A DNA stretch of 64,000 nt from Eulemur rufifrons (Eukaryota; Chordata; Mammalia; Primates; Lemuridae): the NCBI RefSeq assembly GCF_041146395.1, contig NC_090997.1, positions 35,629,501 through 35,693,500 on the forward strand. Direction: 5' to 3'. Numbering within the stretch: the stretch's first letter is position 1; the number at the start of each line of letters is the position of its first letter. A program made the position numbers and the translations under genes. Of the stretch, positions 35,015 to 46,559 are shown in pieces. The notes beneath the pieces were generated by a model that made no database searches, had not been told where the DNA came from, and saw only the letters and a program-made list of their open reading frames with translations.

Positions 35015-37320
35015 TATTATTTTAAGTCTAGCTGTCTGAACTTTCACTTCCCCAGAGACAGAATCTTTACCCGCACCGAATTTCCAAGACGTATGTAGGA
35101 AACACAAGTCTTTGATTTGAAATGGTGCCATCCAACTTTTCAAAGTGACCTCTTGGCTCCTAATAAACATTCTTTCTCTGGTGATGGAGTCATGGCAGGC
35201 CCAGATAGCCTCCTTTTAGAAGTAACTGAAGAATAGATCTCCCTGAAAGAGGAAAGTATGTGTTGAGCACACAGTTTCTCAACCTATGTATTGAAAAGAT
35301 GTAAATGACTCATTTGCAAAAGAAAGATCTCTAAATTTTCAGTAAAATAAACCAAATGGGTTTCTCCTTAGGTTTTAAGCTCTTTAGTCATAAACCTTAA
35401 GTGAATAAAAAAACTATTTAGCTTTTTTCATCAAAGTGTCTAGCAAAATATATTCAGTTTGCTAATTGGTCCTCTGAAAATAAGAAGCTTAATTTTGTTT
35501 ACACTAGTATTTTTCAACTTGACTAATTAGTATAAAGACAACAAAATAGTGATTTCTACTCAATTTTCAAATCGATTCTCACAAACAAAATTTTTCTTTG
35601 GCAGAGAGAATTGTATTTAAGAGGCTGTTTCTTCCTGGAAAGAAGAAGGAACGCAAGGATTATTTACTGAAAATGTACAGCTTTCTCAAGTTTCTGATGA
35701 TCTAAAGGAGAGGCCTCAGCAGTTCCTTAAAAGAAGAGAAAAATGTTTACATTCGCAGCCATTTTTTTGAGGATACATTTCTTTAATTATGACATAGCAC
35801 TAACAAATACTTTCCTGAATATCAAAAAGCTGCATGCTTAGATCTTGCCAGCTCACTTTCTCAACTTCATTGGCTAGTGCACAACCTTTAAAATTTCTCT
35901 TCCCTTAAATTAATCCAGTCTAAACATATCATTGACTAACCATGCACACGCATTTCAAATGTCAGCATTCTCCACCAGCTTAGTAAAGGGCTTTCTTGTA
36001 AGGAAAATTTAGGAATTCATATTCCAATGAGATTGTTTCCATCTAAAAACATTAACACTGCTGAACCCTGAAAATAACTCTGTTGGATGGGAGAAAACCA
36101 AGATTTTAGCTTATTTGAGAGGTTTAAGGCCTTTCTGTTTGAAGTTGTTCCAATAAACAATCTTGAGTCTTATAAATTAAAAAATAAAAATATGATGGTA
36201 TTTAATTGAACTCAATGAGCTTCTCTTCATTTTATTTGCAAAAGAATTGGAGGAAAATTAGTTTTGTTTATTCTAAAAAATAAGCTTATGAAAGATGAAA
36301 TTTCCTCTTATGATCCAATTTTCAACTATTATTGTTATAACATAAGAGACCTTGAAGCCATATTTAACATGTCTTTGTCTCCACATTTAATGCCTTGGGT
36401 TAATAAGCCCACAATTTCAAAGCTCATGTTACTGATACAAAACTTCTGGGAAATCAACAGTGACTTGAAATTTGTTTGGACTGACTTTTAATTCACTTAA
36501 TAATAACTTTCCTGTAGTCTCTTCTCAAGTAACATTCAGAGAAGAGGTTTACATAAGTACATATAAGAGATTTATGGTAACCTGAAAAATGTATGTATTA
36601 TATAGGATAGGCCAGCTATAATGTTGAATAATTAGTTATTAGAATGAGTTGTATAGAGAAGTTGGCTAAAGGGAGATCTGGAGCCCAGAGTAACTAAGAA
36701 ATAGGCAACAATAGTTGTGCAACATAGGGGAGGAGAGAAAGGAGGAAAGAATATGTTAACCTATAATTTTTAAAACTGCTTAACTAATACTCACAAATAT
36801 ACAATAAAATGAATTCTTATAGGGTATTTGGTGAATGTTTGGTCCCACAGTAAGTCCTTACAATAATCCTGGAAATTAGACATTGTTATCCTCAAAGCAG
36901 TCACCTCTGGTGTTCAATTTGATGACCAAGCATTATACAGCACCTACTCTATGAGAAGCTGCCTGATAAGGACCACCTTTGTGAAGGACAAGGAGCAAGA
37001 CACTTCACTGTACTCCAGTATTAAGCACCTCATGGCTTAAAATTATCACAACCTTTTCTATTGATCCTTCCTAATCAAGCATTGTGTTGACTTGTACAGC
37101 TGCAGATATGAAAGTAAAATCTTCAAAGATTCATTTCCTAGATTGTATCTTAAAATTAAAAATCTCCTGTCTTTAAAAAGGGGTTCTGTTTCCTAACTGT
37201 GTTATACTTAATGACGCAATATCAAGAGAGTACATTCCTGGATTTAGGTGGTCTGTCCTTACTCTCACTGCCTGTCAAGGACAGAGTAAATCTTCTCATG
37301 AGGAACAACAGAATATCTCC
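35015..37320. other. Unassigned stretch
   Basis: About 2.3 kb of AT-rich DNA with no recognised exon or repeat, apart from a possible short MIR trace near 36850-36900 ('agtccttacaataatcctgg'). Confidence 0.4.
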
Positions 37321-37324
37321 CAAA

Positions 37325-38100
37325 TTAAAACTACAATGTGATATCACCTTACCCCGGTCAGAATGGATATTAAAAAGTCCAAAAACAATAGATGCTGGCA
37401 TGGATGCAGAGAGAAAGGAAGACTTATACACTGTTAGTGGGACTGCAAATTAGCACAGCCTCTATGGAAAGCAGTATGCAGATTTCTCAAAGAACTAAAA
37501 GTAGACCTACTGTTTGATTCAGCAATCCCACTACTGGGTATCTACCTAAAGGAAAAAAAAGTCACTTGATCAAAAAGACACTTGTACTAGAATGTTTATT
37601 GTAGCACAATTCACAATTGCAAAGGTGTGGAATCAACCTAACTGTCCATTAATTTATGAATGGATTAACAAAATGATATATATATACACACACACACACC
37701 ATGGAGTACTCCTCGGTCATAAAAAGAAATGAATTAATGTCTTTTGTAGCAATTTGGATGGAACTGGGGACCATTATCCTAAGTGGTGTATCTCATGAAT
37801 CGAAAAACAAACACCACATGTACTCTCTAATGGTTTGGAACTAATTGATGGTCACACATTGGCATAGAAAGAAGTAAAAATCACTGGAAATCACAAAGAG
37901 GGGAGAGGAGGAAGAAGGGGAGAGGAAAGAAGAGGAAGGAGGGGAGGAGTAAAAACCTACCTAACATGTACAATGAACACTATTCAGGTGATAAGCACAT
38001 TTATAGCCCTGACTTAAGCCTTATAAAGGCTAAATACGTTAAATAAAAATTTGCACCCCCTAATATTTTGAAATAAAAAATAAATATACAAATAAATACA
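37325..38100 (+). mobile_element. L1 LINE, ORF2 end plus 3' UTR
   Basis: Fairly well preserved 5'-truncated L1: ORF2 C-terminal words 'aatgtgatatcaccttaccc', 'tagtgggactgcaaattag', 'agcaatcccactactggg', 'catggagtactcctcggtc', then a 3' UTR with a 70-base polypurine tract (about 37895-37960) and the end 'taatattttgaaataaaaaa'. It is closer to a consensus reading than the other L1 pieces here but still broken by stops. An internal (TA)n(CA)n run is at 37676-37699. Confidence 0.9.
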
Positions 38101-38208
38101 CATTTTTTTCCCAACATTAGAAAAAAAAAAGAAGAAGTAGAAGAAAAAGACAAGTAGTTCATTCAGCTATAAGTAGTGGCTAACTAGGTTTTTAAGAAGT
38201 TAATTTGG

Positions 38209-38540
38209 GCCGGGCGCGGTGGCTCACGCCTGTAATCCTAGCACTCTGGGAGGCCGAGGCGGGTGGATGGCTCGAGGTCAGGAGTTCAAGACTAGCCTGA
38301 GCAAGAGCGAGACCCCGTCTCTACTAAAAATAGAAAGAAATTATCTGGCCAACTAAAATATATATATAGAAAAAATTAGCTGGGCATGGTGGTGCATGCC
38401 TGTAGTCCCACCTACTCAGGAGGCTGAGGCAGTAGGATTGCTTGAGCCCAGGAGTTTGAGGTTGCTGTGAGCTAGGCTGACACCACGGCACTCACTCTAG
38501 CCCGGGCAACAGAGTGAGACTCTGTCTCAAAAAAAAAAAA
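38209..38540 (+). repeat. Young strepsirrhine-type Alu
   Basis: Starts 'gccgggcgcggtggctcacg', has the A/T-rich linker with a (TA) run near 38360, the right arm 'gctgacaccacggcactcac', and a 12-base A-tail. Target duplication (aa)gaagttaatttgg at 38194-38208 and 38539-38553. Same type as the copies at 21529, 52815 and 54432. Confidence 0.95.
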
Positions 38541-38555
38541 GAAGTTAATTTGGAA

Positions 38556-38895
38556 TAGAAACATTTTTGGTTAATCATAAATTCTGTACTTCATTAAAAG
38601 ACCAAAATCCTTTCTTAATCCTAGGATGTCTGGAGCCAGGATTTTGGTTTATTTGACTCATGTCTTAAAGCAAATAGTATATGGTCTTGCCAGTATTTGC
38701 AATGGAGGAGGAGGTGTTTCTGCTATGCTGATCAAGAAGCTGTAGACACCCTCTGTTGTTTATGGAGATAATCCTGTGTGATCAGAAGGACTGAAGTAAT
38801 CAGTGTGTCCACCTTGGATCAGCTAGTACTCAAAATGAGCTATTTCCTTTTTTCACTACTTTCTACTTTAACTTTTTTTTAAATAAGAATGATCA
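38556..38895. other. No recognised feature
   Basis: Unassigned DNA. Confidence 0.45.
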
Positions 38896-39349
38896 AATCC
38901 CAAAGCCTTTTGAAATTAAAAAAAAAATTATTAGTTCTCCCAAGTAAGATCAAGAAATAAATAGACTAAAACTAGACTGACAGGTAATTCAAATATGGAC
39001 TTTAAAATAAGTGTGATTAAAATCTTTAAGAAAATAGATGGAAAATTGCAACTTTAACCAGAAAATTGAAATCTATAAGAAGAAAATAAAATAGAAATTC
39101 TAGAACTTAAAAATAACGATCCTAGCAATACAATAAATGAGCATAACCTGTAGAATGGCCACAGGTGGAAAAAGAATTAGTGAACTAGAACACAGATCAG
39201 TAAATAATTTCTAAACTGAAACATAAAGAGAAAAAAATATAGAAAATGCAGAATACAATGTGAAACATATAAGTTATAGCAAATGTGCCTACATAAGTAT
39301 AATTTGAGCCCCTAAGAGATAAAAGAGAAAATGGAGCAGAAATTATATT

Positions 39350-39367
39350 TAAAGAGTAATTATCTTT
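39350..39367 (+). repeat. Left duplication flanking the U2 fragment
   Basis: taaagagtaattatcttt, repeated exactly at 39400-39417. Confidence 0.9.
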
Positions 39368-39368
39368 C

Positions 39369-39399
39369 ATCACTTCTTGGCCTTTTAGCTAAGATCAAG
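39369..39399 (+). pseudogene. 3'-truncated U2 snRNA pseudogene
   Basis: Thirty-one bases match the 5' end of U2 spliceosomal snRNA, from its first nucleotide (atc) through 'ctaagatcaag'. The three differences from the mammalian U2 sequence as I remember it are all transitions, two of them at CpG sites, so they look like decay. The fragment sits between exact 18-bp direct repeats and has no A-tail. 3'-truncated small-RNA pseudogenes flanked by direct repeats are a known class made by reverse transcription of the RNA. Too short to be functional: the branch-site recognition region and everything downstream are missing. Confidence 0.85.
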
Positions 39400-39417
39400 T
39401 AAAGAGTAATTATCTTT
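39400..39417 (+). repeat. Right duplication flanking the U2 fragment
   Basis: Second exact copy of taaagagtaattatcttt; its first base also matches the next base of U2, so the boundary is ambiguous by one. Confidence 0.9.
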
Positions 39418-40944
39418 ATCTAGATTGACCAAGATAAAAAGAGAAAAGATTCAAATTACTAAAATCAGGAATGAAAGAGAGGTGTTACTATAGACCTTCA
39501 GAACAAAAAAGATTATATGGAAATATTATGAACAACTACGCAATGACGAATTAAATAGATGAAATAGATGAATTCCTAGAAAGACACAAGTTACCATAAC
39601 TAGCTGAAAAATAAGTAGAAAATCTGAGAAGACCTATAACAAGTAGAGAGATTCAATTATTAATTTGAAAAATTCCCAGTAAAATCCCAGGCCCTAATAG
39701 CTTCCCTGGTAAATTCCACCAAACGTTTAAAGAAAAAGTAATACCAATATTTCACAAACACTTTCATAACATAAAAGAGGAAGAAACAATTTTCAACTCA
39801 TTGTATGAGGCCAGAATATTTCTCTGAGACCAAAACAGATGAAAACATAACAACAAAAAAACTACAGACCAATAGCCTTTATGAATACATGTATGGCAAA
39901 ATTCTAGCAAACTGAACCTAGCTAACTATAAAATCTATTACATACCATGATCAAATGGGATTTATTCCAGGAATGCAAAATTGATTTAATATTCAAAATT
40001 TAATTATAATAATATACCATATTAATAGAGTAAGATACAAAAACTATATAATCATTTCAATACGCACAGAAAAAGCATTTTTAAAAATCCAACACCTTTT
40101 CATAATAACAAACATTCAACAAAGTGGGAATAGAAGGAAACTTCCTCAATCTGATAAAGTGTGTCTATGGAAACCTACAGCAAACATCACACTTACCAGT
40201 CCTTGTCATCACACCCAATGACAAGGAACAGAACAAAGATATACATTCTCACCACTTCTATTTAACATTTTACTGGAGGTGATTAACAGGACAAAGGACA
40301 ATTGGGTAAGAAAAAGAAATAAGAGGCAGATTTTATTTCCAGATTGGAATGGAACAAATAACCTTATCTTTACTCACAGAAGCCAATGTGATATAAAGAA
40401 AATTCCAAGTAATTTACTAAGAGATGATAAGTGAGAATTTTTCAAAATTAAAAAAGATACAAGCCATAGATTCAAGAAGGGCAAGAAACCCCAGGCAAGG
40501 TAAATATAATACAAAACATACCTAGGCAGCATTTTTTTTTCAGCATAAAACAGCTAAAAACCAAAGACAAAGAAGAAAATCTTACAATAAACCATATCAA
40601 AAAGACATTTAAAGGAGCAACATTAGAAAGACATTCCACTTCTGAGCAGAAAGGATGAAAACTATAATAAAATATAATCACAACTTTAAAATGCTGAAAG
40701 AATAAAAACTATCTAGACTTCTATACCCAGCAAAGATAACTTTTAAAATGAAGGTGAATTAAAGATGTTTCCAGATCAAACAAAAACTGAGAAGGAATTA
40801 TTTGATAAAAGGTCTAAAGAAAAAATCATAGATGGACTTCTTCAGACAAAAGGAAACACATAAATGAAACATGTAAATGTAGTAAGGAATGAAGAACAAT
40901 GGAAAGTACAAATATGTACTTACCCTTTGGTCATATTTAGTGAA

Positions 40945-41400
40945 TTTGAACATGTGCACATTATATGAACCAGTAATTTCCCCCCATTTATAACAATCCT
41001 CAGAAATGCATACTTATATGCACCAAAAATCATATATGAAAATGTAAAGTGTAGCACTATTAAAAGCAGGCAAATACTGAAAACCTAAAATGTTTATCAA
41101 CAGAAGAACAATTGAATACATTGTGGAATATTGATACAATGGCCTACTCTTCATCCATGAGGAAAATAAATAGCCAGCTCTTACACAAGATAATATGGGT
41201 GAATCCTTAAAATATAAAAAATAAGAAACAAAAACTATATGATCATTTCAATAGGCAGAGAACAAGCAGTTGAAAAATTCCAACACCCTTTCATAGTAAA
41301 AAGCTTTCGACAAACTAGGAATAAAAGAAAATTTCCTCAATCTGATGAAGGGAATTTACAGAAATGTACAGCGAACATCACACTTATTGGTGACACTCTA
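40945..41400 (+). mobile_element. Old L1 fragments
   Basis: First part (to about 41220) resembles an old L1 3' end ('aaaatgtttatcaacagaagaac', 'tgtggaatattgatacaatgg'). Second part (41225-41400) is a separate ORF2 piece ('tcatttcaataggcagag', 'ttcctcaatctgatgaagg') that is similar to 40045-40160, so it derives from the same L1 region. Confidence 0.65.
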
Positions 41401-41500
41401 TGTCTCCATTTGTATAAATCTCCCAAACTATTAAAACTAATCAATGGTGTTACATATCAAAATAGTAGTCACCTCTCTGGGAGGGAGCAAGAAGAGGTTG

Positions 41501-41830
41501 TGTTACCAAAAGTTCTGCACCTGTCCCCAAGGCCACATTAGAAGAATGAGGACAAATGGGGGAGAAGGAAAGATAGATTTATTAATTTGCCAGCAAATGA
41601 GGAAAATGGCAAACTCCATCTTAAAATACCAATTTTCCTACTTATAAGCAAAAAATGCAGAGCTTTAAAGGGTGGGTTCTCAGCTACAGCCTATATTCTG
41701 ATTCGTCCCATCCCTGGGGAAGACAGTCTGGTGAAGAAAATCTCAGTGACCTCCACCCACCTGGGAGACCATGAGGACTTCCCAGATCTCTGCCCCTGGG
41801 GACAGCTTCACTAAGCCATCTCCTGTAGCA
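41501..41830 (-). mobile_element. ERV 3' LTR
   Basis: The 330-bp segment starts TGTTAC and ends GTAGCA on the plus strand, giving short inverted termini. On the minus strand it shows a TATA-like 'ttataagtagg' (plus about 41640-41650) and an AATAAA signal (plus 41578-41583), in correct order for an LTR in minus orientation. Retroviral remnants lie on its upstream side (right), so it is the 3' LTR of the provirus described next. No second LTR was found in the window. Confidence 0.75.
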
Positions 41831-44170
41831 CAAAGAACAAAAGACATTGCCCCTCCCAACCACTGGCCTGAGGCAGGGATTCAGGTTTTAGTTCTCCAAA
41901 AGGAGTGAGGGATGTTTTCAAGAGACAGAAAACATTTTTATTGTTTTTCCATTTTTTTTTTCTTATCATTCCCTCTGTTACATATTCCCCACTGTCAATT
42001 TTACCCTTTCACATCTATGGGAGAAGGGGCAATGTAGTCATTGAGTTATTTTTTGTTAAATTGGGGTGATGTTTTAAATGGAAGATTTATATTTATGTAT
42101 GTCATTGTAGAGTTTTGGCCATATATTTATAACAACAGATTATCAAGCAAAAAAAAGCCATACATAACCACTATAACAGTGAGGATTGACAAGGTGAAAT
42201 GGACTGTCACCTTGTATATAATGTCTGATCTAGGGCTGGGTTAGAAAGAAACATGGGACGTCTGAGTACAGAACTATTGGTCGTATTTTGTAGGTGATCC
42301 CAGAGACCAGCTTTTGTAAATTTAGAAATCATGTATAGAAATATTTGTATCAAATGAGGTTTAGGATTGCAAACACAGTAGCAAGACAGATCAATAGAAG
42401 AGGTGATAGTTTGGGGAAATTTTTACTAAGGCGTTATCTCTGCATCCTGTAGACAGAACAAATAACCAAAGAAAGATTAGTAAAAATATTAATATTTGTT
42501 TTTTCTTTTTTTTAAAACAGATATTTTAGATTGTCTAAAGGCTAGACCCTCTACTGGGGGCTTGTGTCTTTTTTTTTAATAGGACATCTCTTTACTTTGG
42601 TATGATGGACCCAAGGTTTTTATTTTTGATGATTTTAATGAGGTATGAGTTATCAGAGGCACTTTATAGAGTCTTTTTTGTTTTTAACTGGGGCAGGGAC
42701 CTCAAAGGGGCAAATTTATGTATAGTGGTTAGTACGGGACCCATTTATTTGACATATTATTTTATTTTGGTTTCTTTTATGGTTATATTACCATATTTAC
42801 ATTGGGGTGTTAGGAAGGATCTCTCATAAACTGTTTTTTAGAGGTTTAAGGCTAGTTTTAAGGGCTACCGTTATCAGAGGAGGGCAATACCCTGTCTCAC
42901 TTTAGATGAGTTTTTGGTATTAATTTTAAGATGTATGTAATTTTTGTTTTAGGTGTAGAGCTTTGTTTACTCATTGGGTTACCTCTGCTAAAAGGAGGAT
43001 CCATTACTACTCTTGTGAAATGTCTAGGGCTCCGCAGAGTGTGCTCCTGGGTTTCGTCGACAATGGGGTCACTGTTTTAGAGATTGGTCAATAGTTAGAA
43101 GTCAGGGTGGCAAAAAGAAGAGGAGTCCTAGGACACAGACAGTTTGACTTTTTCATCTGAGTCTCATCTGTCTCTATCAGATTTAAGGTCTCTTCTTTTT
43201 TTTTTTTTTCTGGCCTCAAATTTTTGTAGTTTGGCCACGCTGCTGTGGTGTCTGCTGACATTCTTGCTGTAGGAGGAAGAGCTGTTGAGCTCTCTCTGTA
43301 GCTGTCTGCCCATGGCGTCTATCACCAGTATGTCATTTTTCATCTTTCCGGTTTCTTTCTCTGGACTGTTGATGTCCACCGTCCCGCCGTCCTCTAAGGC
43401 TTGTTCTTGTTCTGTATTGATATATGTACGTAGGAACTCATGCACACAGGAACTCAGTGAAGGTAGTGCGTTCCTTTAGAAGAATTTTGGTAATTTTAGA
43501 GGCTCCTTCTGTTTGGGTAGGATAAGTCTTTATCCAGTCTGAAAAGGTATCTATGAACTGCAGCCTCCAGCCCCAGGGCCACAGACCGGTACCAGTCCCA
43601 GGTCTGTTAAGGACCAGGCTGCAGAGCTCTGCCACCCCCCACCCCCACTTTCATGGAAAAATTGGCTTCCATGAAACTTGGAAACCAGGGGGCTGCACAG
43701 CAGAAGGTGAGTGGCAGGCAAGCGAGCAAAGCTTCATCTGTATTTACAGCCACTCCCCATCACTCGCATCACCGTCTGAGCTCTGTACCACCCCCTGCTC
43801 TGTCCCCGGCCCCTGCCCTGTCCGTGAAAAAATTGTCTTCCATGAAACTGGTCCCTGGTGCCAAAAAAGTTGGAGATTGGGGATCCCTGTCTATTAATAC
43901 AAGTTTAGGCATCTGAGTGAAATTGTTAATCATTGTATGTCCTTTTTTCGTTTGTTTTTGGACTGCCCTGTGTACATAAACAAGTCTATTGTAAACAGGG
44001 TCTTCTCAAATGAGGTCCTCCAAAATCTATTAAGGCATCATGTCTATAATGTGTGTATTTATGTAGGTGTCTCATAAGAGGTTGAATCAAAGCTTTGGGT
44101 AGGAGAATGAGTCCATGAAAATTCTGTCTCCAATTAGCTGTGTCATCTCAAATGTGAGAGTCCCAACTTC
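41831..44170 (-). mobile_element. Decayed class I ERV internal region
   Basis: Minus-strand retroviral remnants. From about 44160 to 43890 and from 43557 to 43441 translated pieces resemble retroviral integrase: the histidine/cysteine N-terminal region, then the start of the catalytic core around its first conserved aspartate. Phrasing of the core is of the gammaretrovirus-like type. The region has stops, frameshifts and large losses (no clear reverse transcriptase or envelope), plus a DNA transposon inserted at 43558-43889. Downstream of the integrase piece an unidentified 93-codon frame (43445-43164) ends in a lysine/arginine-rich stretch. The copy cannot encode a functional virus. The 44.2-45.1 kb region may hold further unrecognised internal sequence. 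Confidence 0.65.
43558..43889. mobile_element. hAT-type non-autonomous DNA transposon inside the ERV
   Basis: 332 bp with the mammalian hAT theme 'ccacagaccggtaccagtcc' near the left and 'ggtccctggtgccaaaaaag', 'ggggatccctg' at the right, the ends being imperfect inverted repeats. Flanked by an 8-bp duplication with one mismatch, tctatgaa (43550-43557) and tctattaa (43890-43897), the TSD length typical of hAT elements. It interrupts integrase sequence. Subfamily (MER30-like?) is not certain. Overlapping frames at 43553-43916 belong to this element and are not genes. Confidence 0.75.
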
Positions 44171-45355
44171 TTGACAACAGGGAGTTGTTATACTGGTATA
44201 TAGGCACTTTATGAAAATTCATCCAGCTATACCCTTTAGAACTGTGCACTTTTATTTATATGTTATGCTTCAACTAAAAGTTGGCTTTAAAAGTGCCAAC
44301 ATGGTGGTTATTTGTAATAATACGTTACTCACTTCACAATTTTACAAACAGGTTTCCAGTGGATTTTGCAAACCCCTAAGTGGTGCCCCCATGTTAGCCT
44401 CTTGGCAGATCAACCTTGCAAGTGGCCCTTAAATAGTCTGAGACTATTAGATCTTGACCCCCTACATCAAATGCCTGTTTGAGAGTAAAACGTCCAGTAA
44501 CATCCTCTTTAGGAATAGGATTCAGCCCTGCTCAAGGTATGTACATTTCAAAAATATCTCAAGTATGATTTTCCTTAAATATTTCATGTAAAAATCTTGA
44601 TTGCACCTCACTGCAGTGGACAAGAAATAATAATCTTTCTAATTATAATTGTGAAATAGTGCTATGTGTTTATGTGTGTTATCTTTAAAAGGAAATTAGA
44701 TGTCAATGAGAATGACTAACATTGATTGCACATGGATGTGCCTAATATTCATGCCAAAATAAGTCATTGCTCATTCTCTTCAAGATTTGTGTTCTGTCTG
44801 CAATAGACAGGGTGGCTCCTCACACCCTAGGGCTTTGCATGTAAGCGCAGGCCTCTGTAATCTCCCATCATAGAGACCCATTATGTGGGCCTTCCATTTG
44901 GAATTACTTTGTCCACACCCAAATCATACTACAGGGGGAAAACAGAGAGGAGAGAAAGAGAGGTCTGTGGTATATAGGACTATCTTTGTAGTTAATCAGG
45001 TGTGTTGCATGGGCAGAAACCAGGGAGTATGCCAAAGCCATTTGTTCTGCCTCAGTTAATCCTCCTGTTTTTGTGGTTGGGTATGATATATTTTATCATC
45101 AACAAGTTTGTTTGTTTTGGCTGCAGCAAACAAGTTCACACTCTTACAGAGAGTAAGTAAGTGAAAGAAAAAAGTCTTCCTTTTCCAATGTCAGAAGAGA
45201 GCCAAACGCTTGGCTGCATCCATTTGACATTTTCTGGCTGGGGCTCCAGCTCATGGCCTAAATTGTGCAGGCAGAATAAAAAGCTGATAACTCTGCCACA
45301 CAGAGGAGGGATCCACACCCTGAGTGTCTTCTAGTCCCCTGGGCCAACCCCAGGC
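44171..45355. other. Unassigned stretch next to the ERV
   Basis: Possible old L1 3' end near 44195-44290 ('ctttagaactgtgcactttt'). The remainder is not recognised; parts may be further decayed ERV internal sequence on the minus strand, but I cannot demonstrate it. Confidence 0.35.
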
Positions 45356-45359
45356 CTGC

Positions 45360-45520
45360 CTTTCTGTGGTACAAGAAAACTTTTGGGCGTGATAGGTGTG
45401 TTCATTATCTTGACGGTTTTACAAGCATATGCATATGTCAAAACTTTTCACATTGTACACTTTAAATATGTACAGTTCACTGTATGTCAATTATACCTCA
45501 ATAAAGTTGTTTAAACAAAA
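45360..45520 (+). mobile_element. Old L1 3' end
   Basis: Contains the typical old-L1 terminus: 'gtgttcattatcttgacgg', 'catatgcatatgtcaaaac', 'tcaattatacctcaataaag'. Confidence 0.75.
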
Positions 45521-45524
45521 TGCA

Positions 45525-46555
45525 TAGATCTGCTTCACTAAAAACCCTCCCTGTTCTGTAGTTATACAAATTTGCAAGAAAATAGCATATAATTTTATTT
45601 AATGAAGTATAGAAGATATTAGGAAAAATAGTAGAGGACAAATAGGAAGATGTGGATATCCTTACATAGTAAGTTTAGTTTGTACTTAGTTTGTATATAG
45701 TAAGTAAGTTTAATTTGTACTTAATTGGGTAGACAAAGGGTAGCCTATGAAAGGATTTTTTTCTTTGCAAAACATTATATGATCAGAGTTACACTTGATG
45801 AAGCTAAATTAGTTAAATTTGTCAGGAGTGTTTCAAGATGTACTGGAGAAGACTCTGAAAGTGTGAAGATTATTGAGGAGGCTACTGTATTATCCCGGAG
45901 TAATGAAATAAAAGTTGGACCAACATGCTACTCACAAGATGTACAAAGAGAAGACAAGGGTAAGTGCTATTGCAGAAGTAGAGGAGGTGAGAGAGGAGAC
46001 AGGTTTTGAATCTGCATGATTAAAATGGAAGTGCTTTTAACAGAAATTATCATAAGTTGATTTGGAAACTGGCAGGATTAATCAGTTTTAATATATAGAA
46101 ACACTTTCACTTATCTAGTAGTGATTTGGACTTATATCAGTATAGTTTATATTGGGGTAGCTTAGATGGAAATTCACTGGTAGATCTGTAAAAGAAAGGC
46201 ATGTGTCTCACTTCTCAGAAATATTATTTACCCTACAAACCATTGTCTTACATAAAATACTTTCTGTACATGCATTACTCAAGTCCTCTGTTACTCCAAA
46301 TTCCTATTTTTGCTATCCACTCCACTTTTTAAAATCAGAGCTGCCAAATACTGTAGTGTCTATTGAGAAGTTTATAGCTTCATTGGGAGATTAAAAGGAC
46401 TAGTGTACTTTCCGAGCAGAGACCTCATATCCTGCCAGAAAAGATCATATCCAACTCCAACAGATGTCATGGTGAAATGGATTTAAAAAAGAAAAAAAAC
46501 TATATCATCCGCCCTCAGGGATAAGAGAGTGTATTCTATTCATGAACTAACAACA
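45525..46555. other. No recognised feature
   Basis: AT-rich DNA. A 94-codon frame at 45725-46009 begins 'MGRQRVAYERIFFFAKHY'; its N-terminal words are reminiscent of nothing I can name and I find no supporting signals, so I leave it as probable chance. Confidence 0.4.
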
Positions 46556-46559
46556 GGAT

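Larger units (their letters stand above)
38900..40920 (+). mobile_element. Old L1 pieces (ORF2 reverse-transcriptase part and 3' UTR)
   Basis: Series of old L1 matches on the plus strand. From 39420: 'ggaaatattatgaacaacta', 'attcctagaaagacacaa', 'caggccctaatagcttccctgg', 'cagaccaatagcctttatg', 'gggatttattccaggaatgc', 'acacccaatgacaagg'. From 40440: 3'-UTR-like 'caagccatagattcaagaag', 'acttctatacccagcaaaga', 'cttcttcagacaaaagg'. All frames are broken. The order suggests two or three decayed insertions or one copy with internal losses. It hosts the U2 fragment at 39369. Confidence 0.75.

Noticed and set aside
43553..43916. 114- and 87-codon frames
   Set aside because: They translate the GC-rich hAT-type transposon in two phases.
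45725..46009. 94-codon frame
   Set aside because: No recognised domain, no exon signals, AT-rich surroundings; length is within chance expectation for the window.
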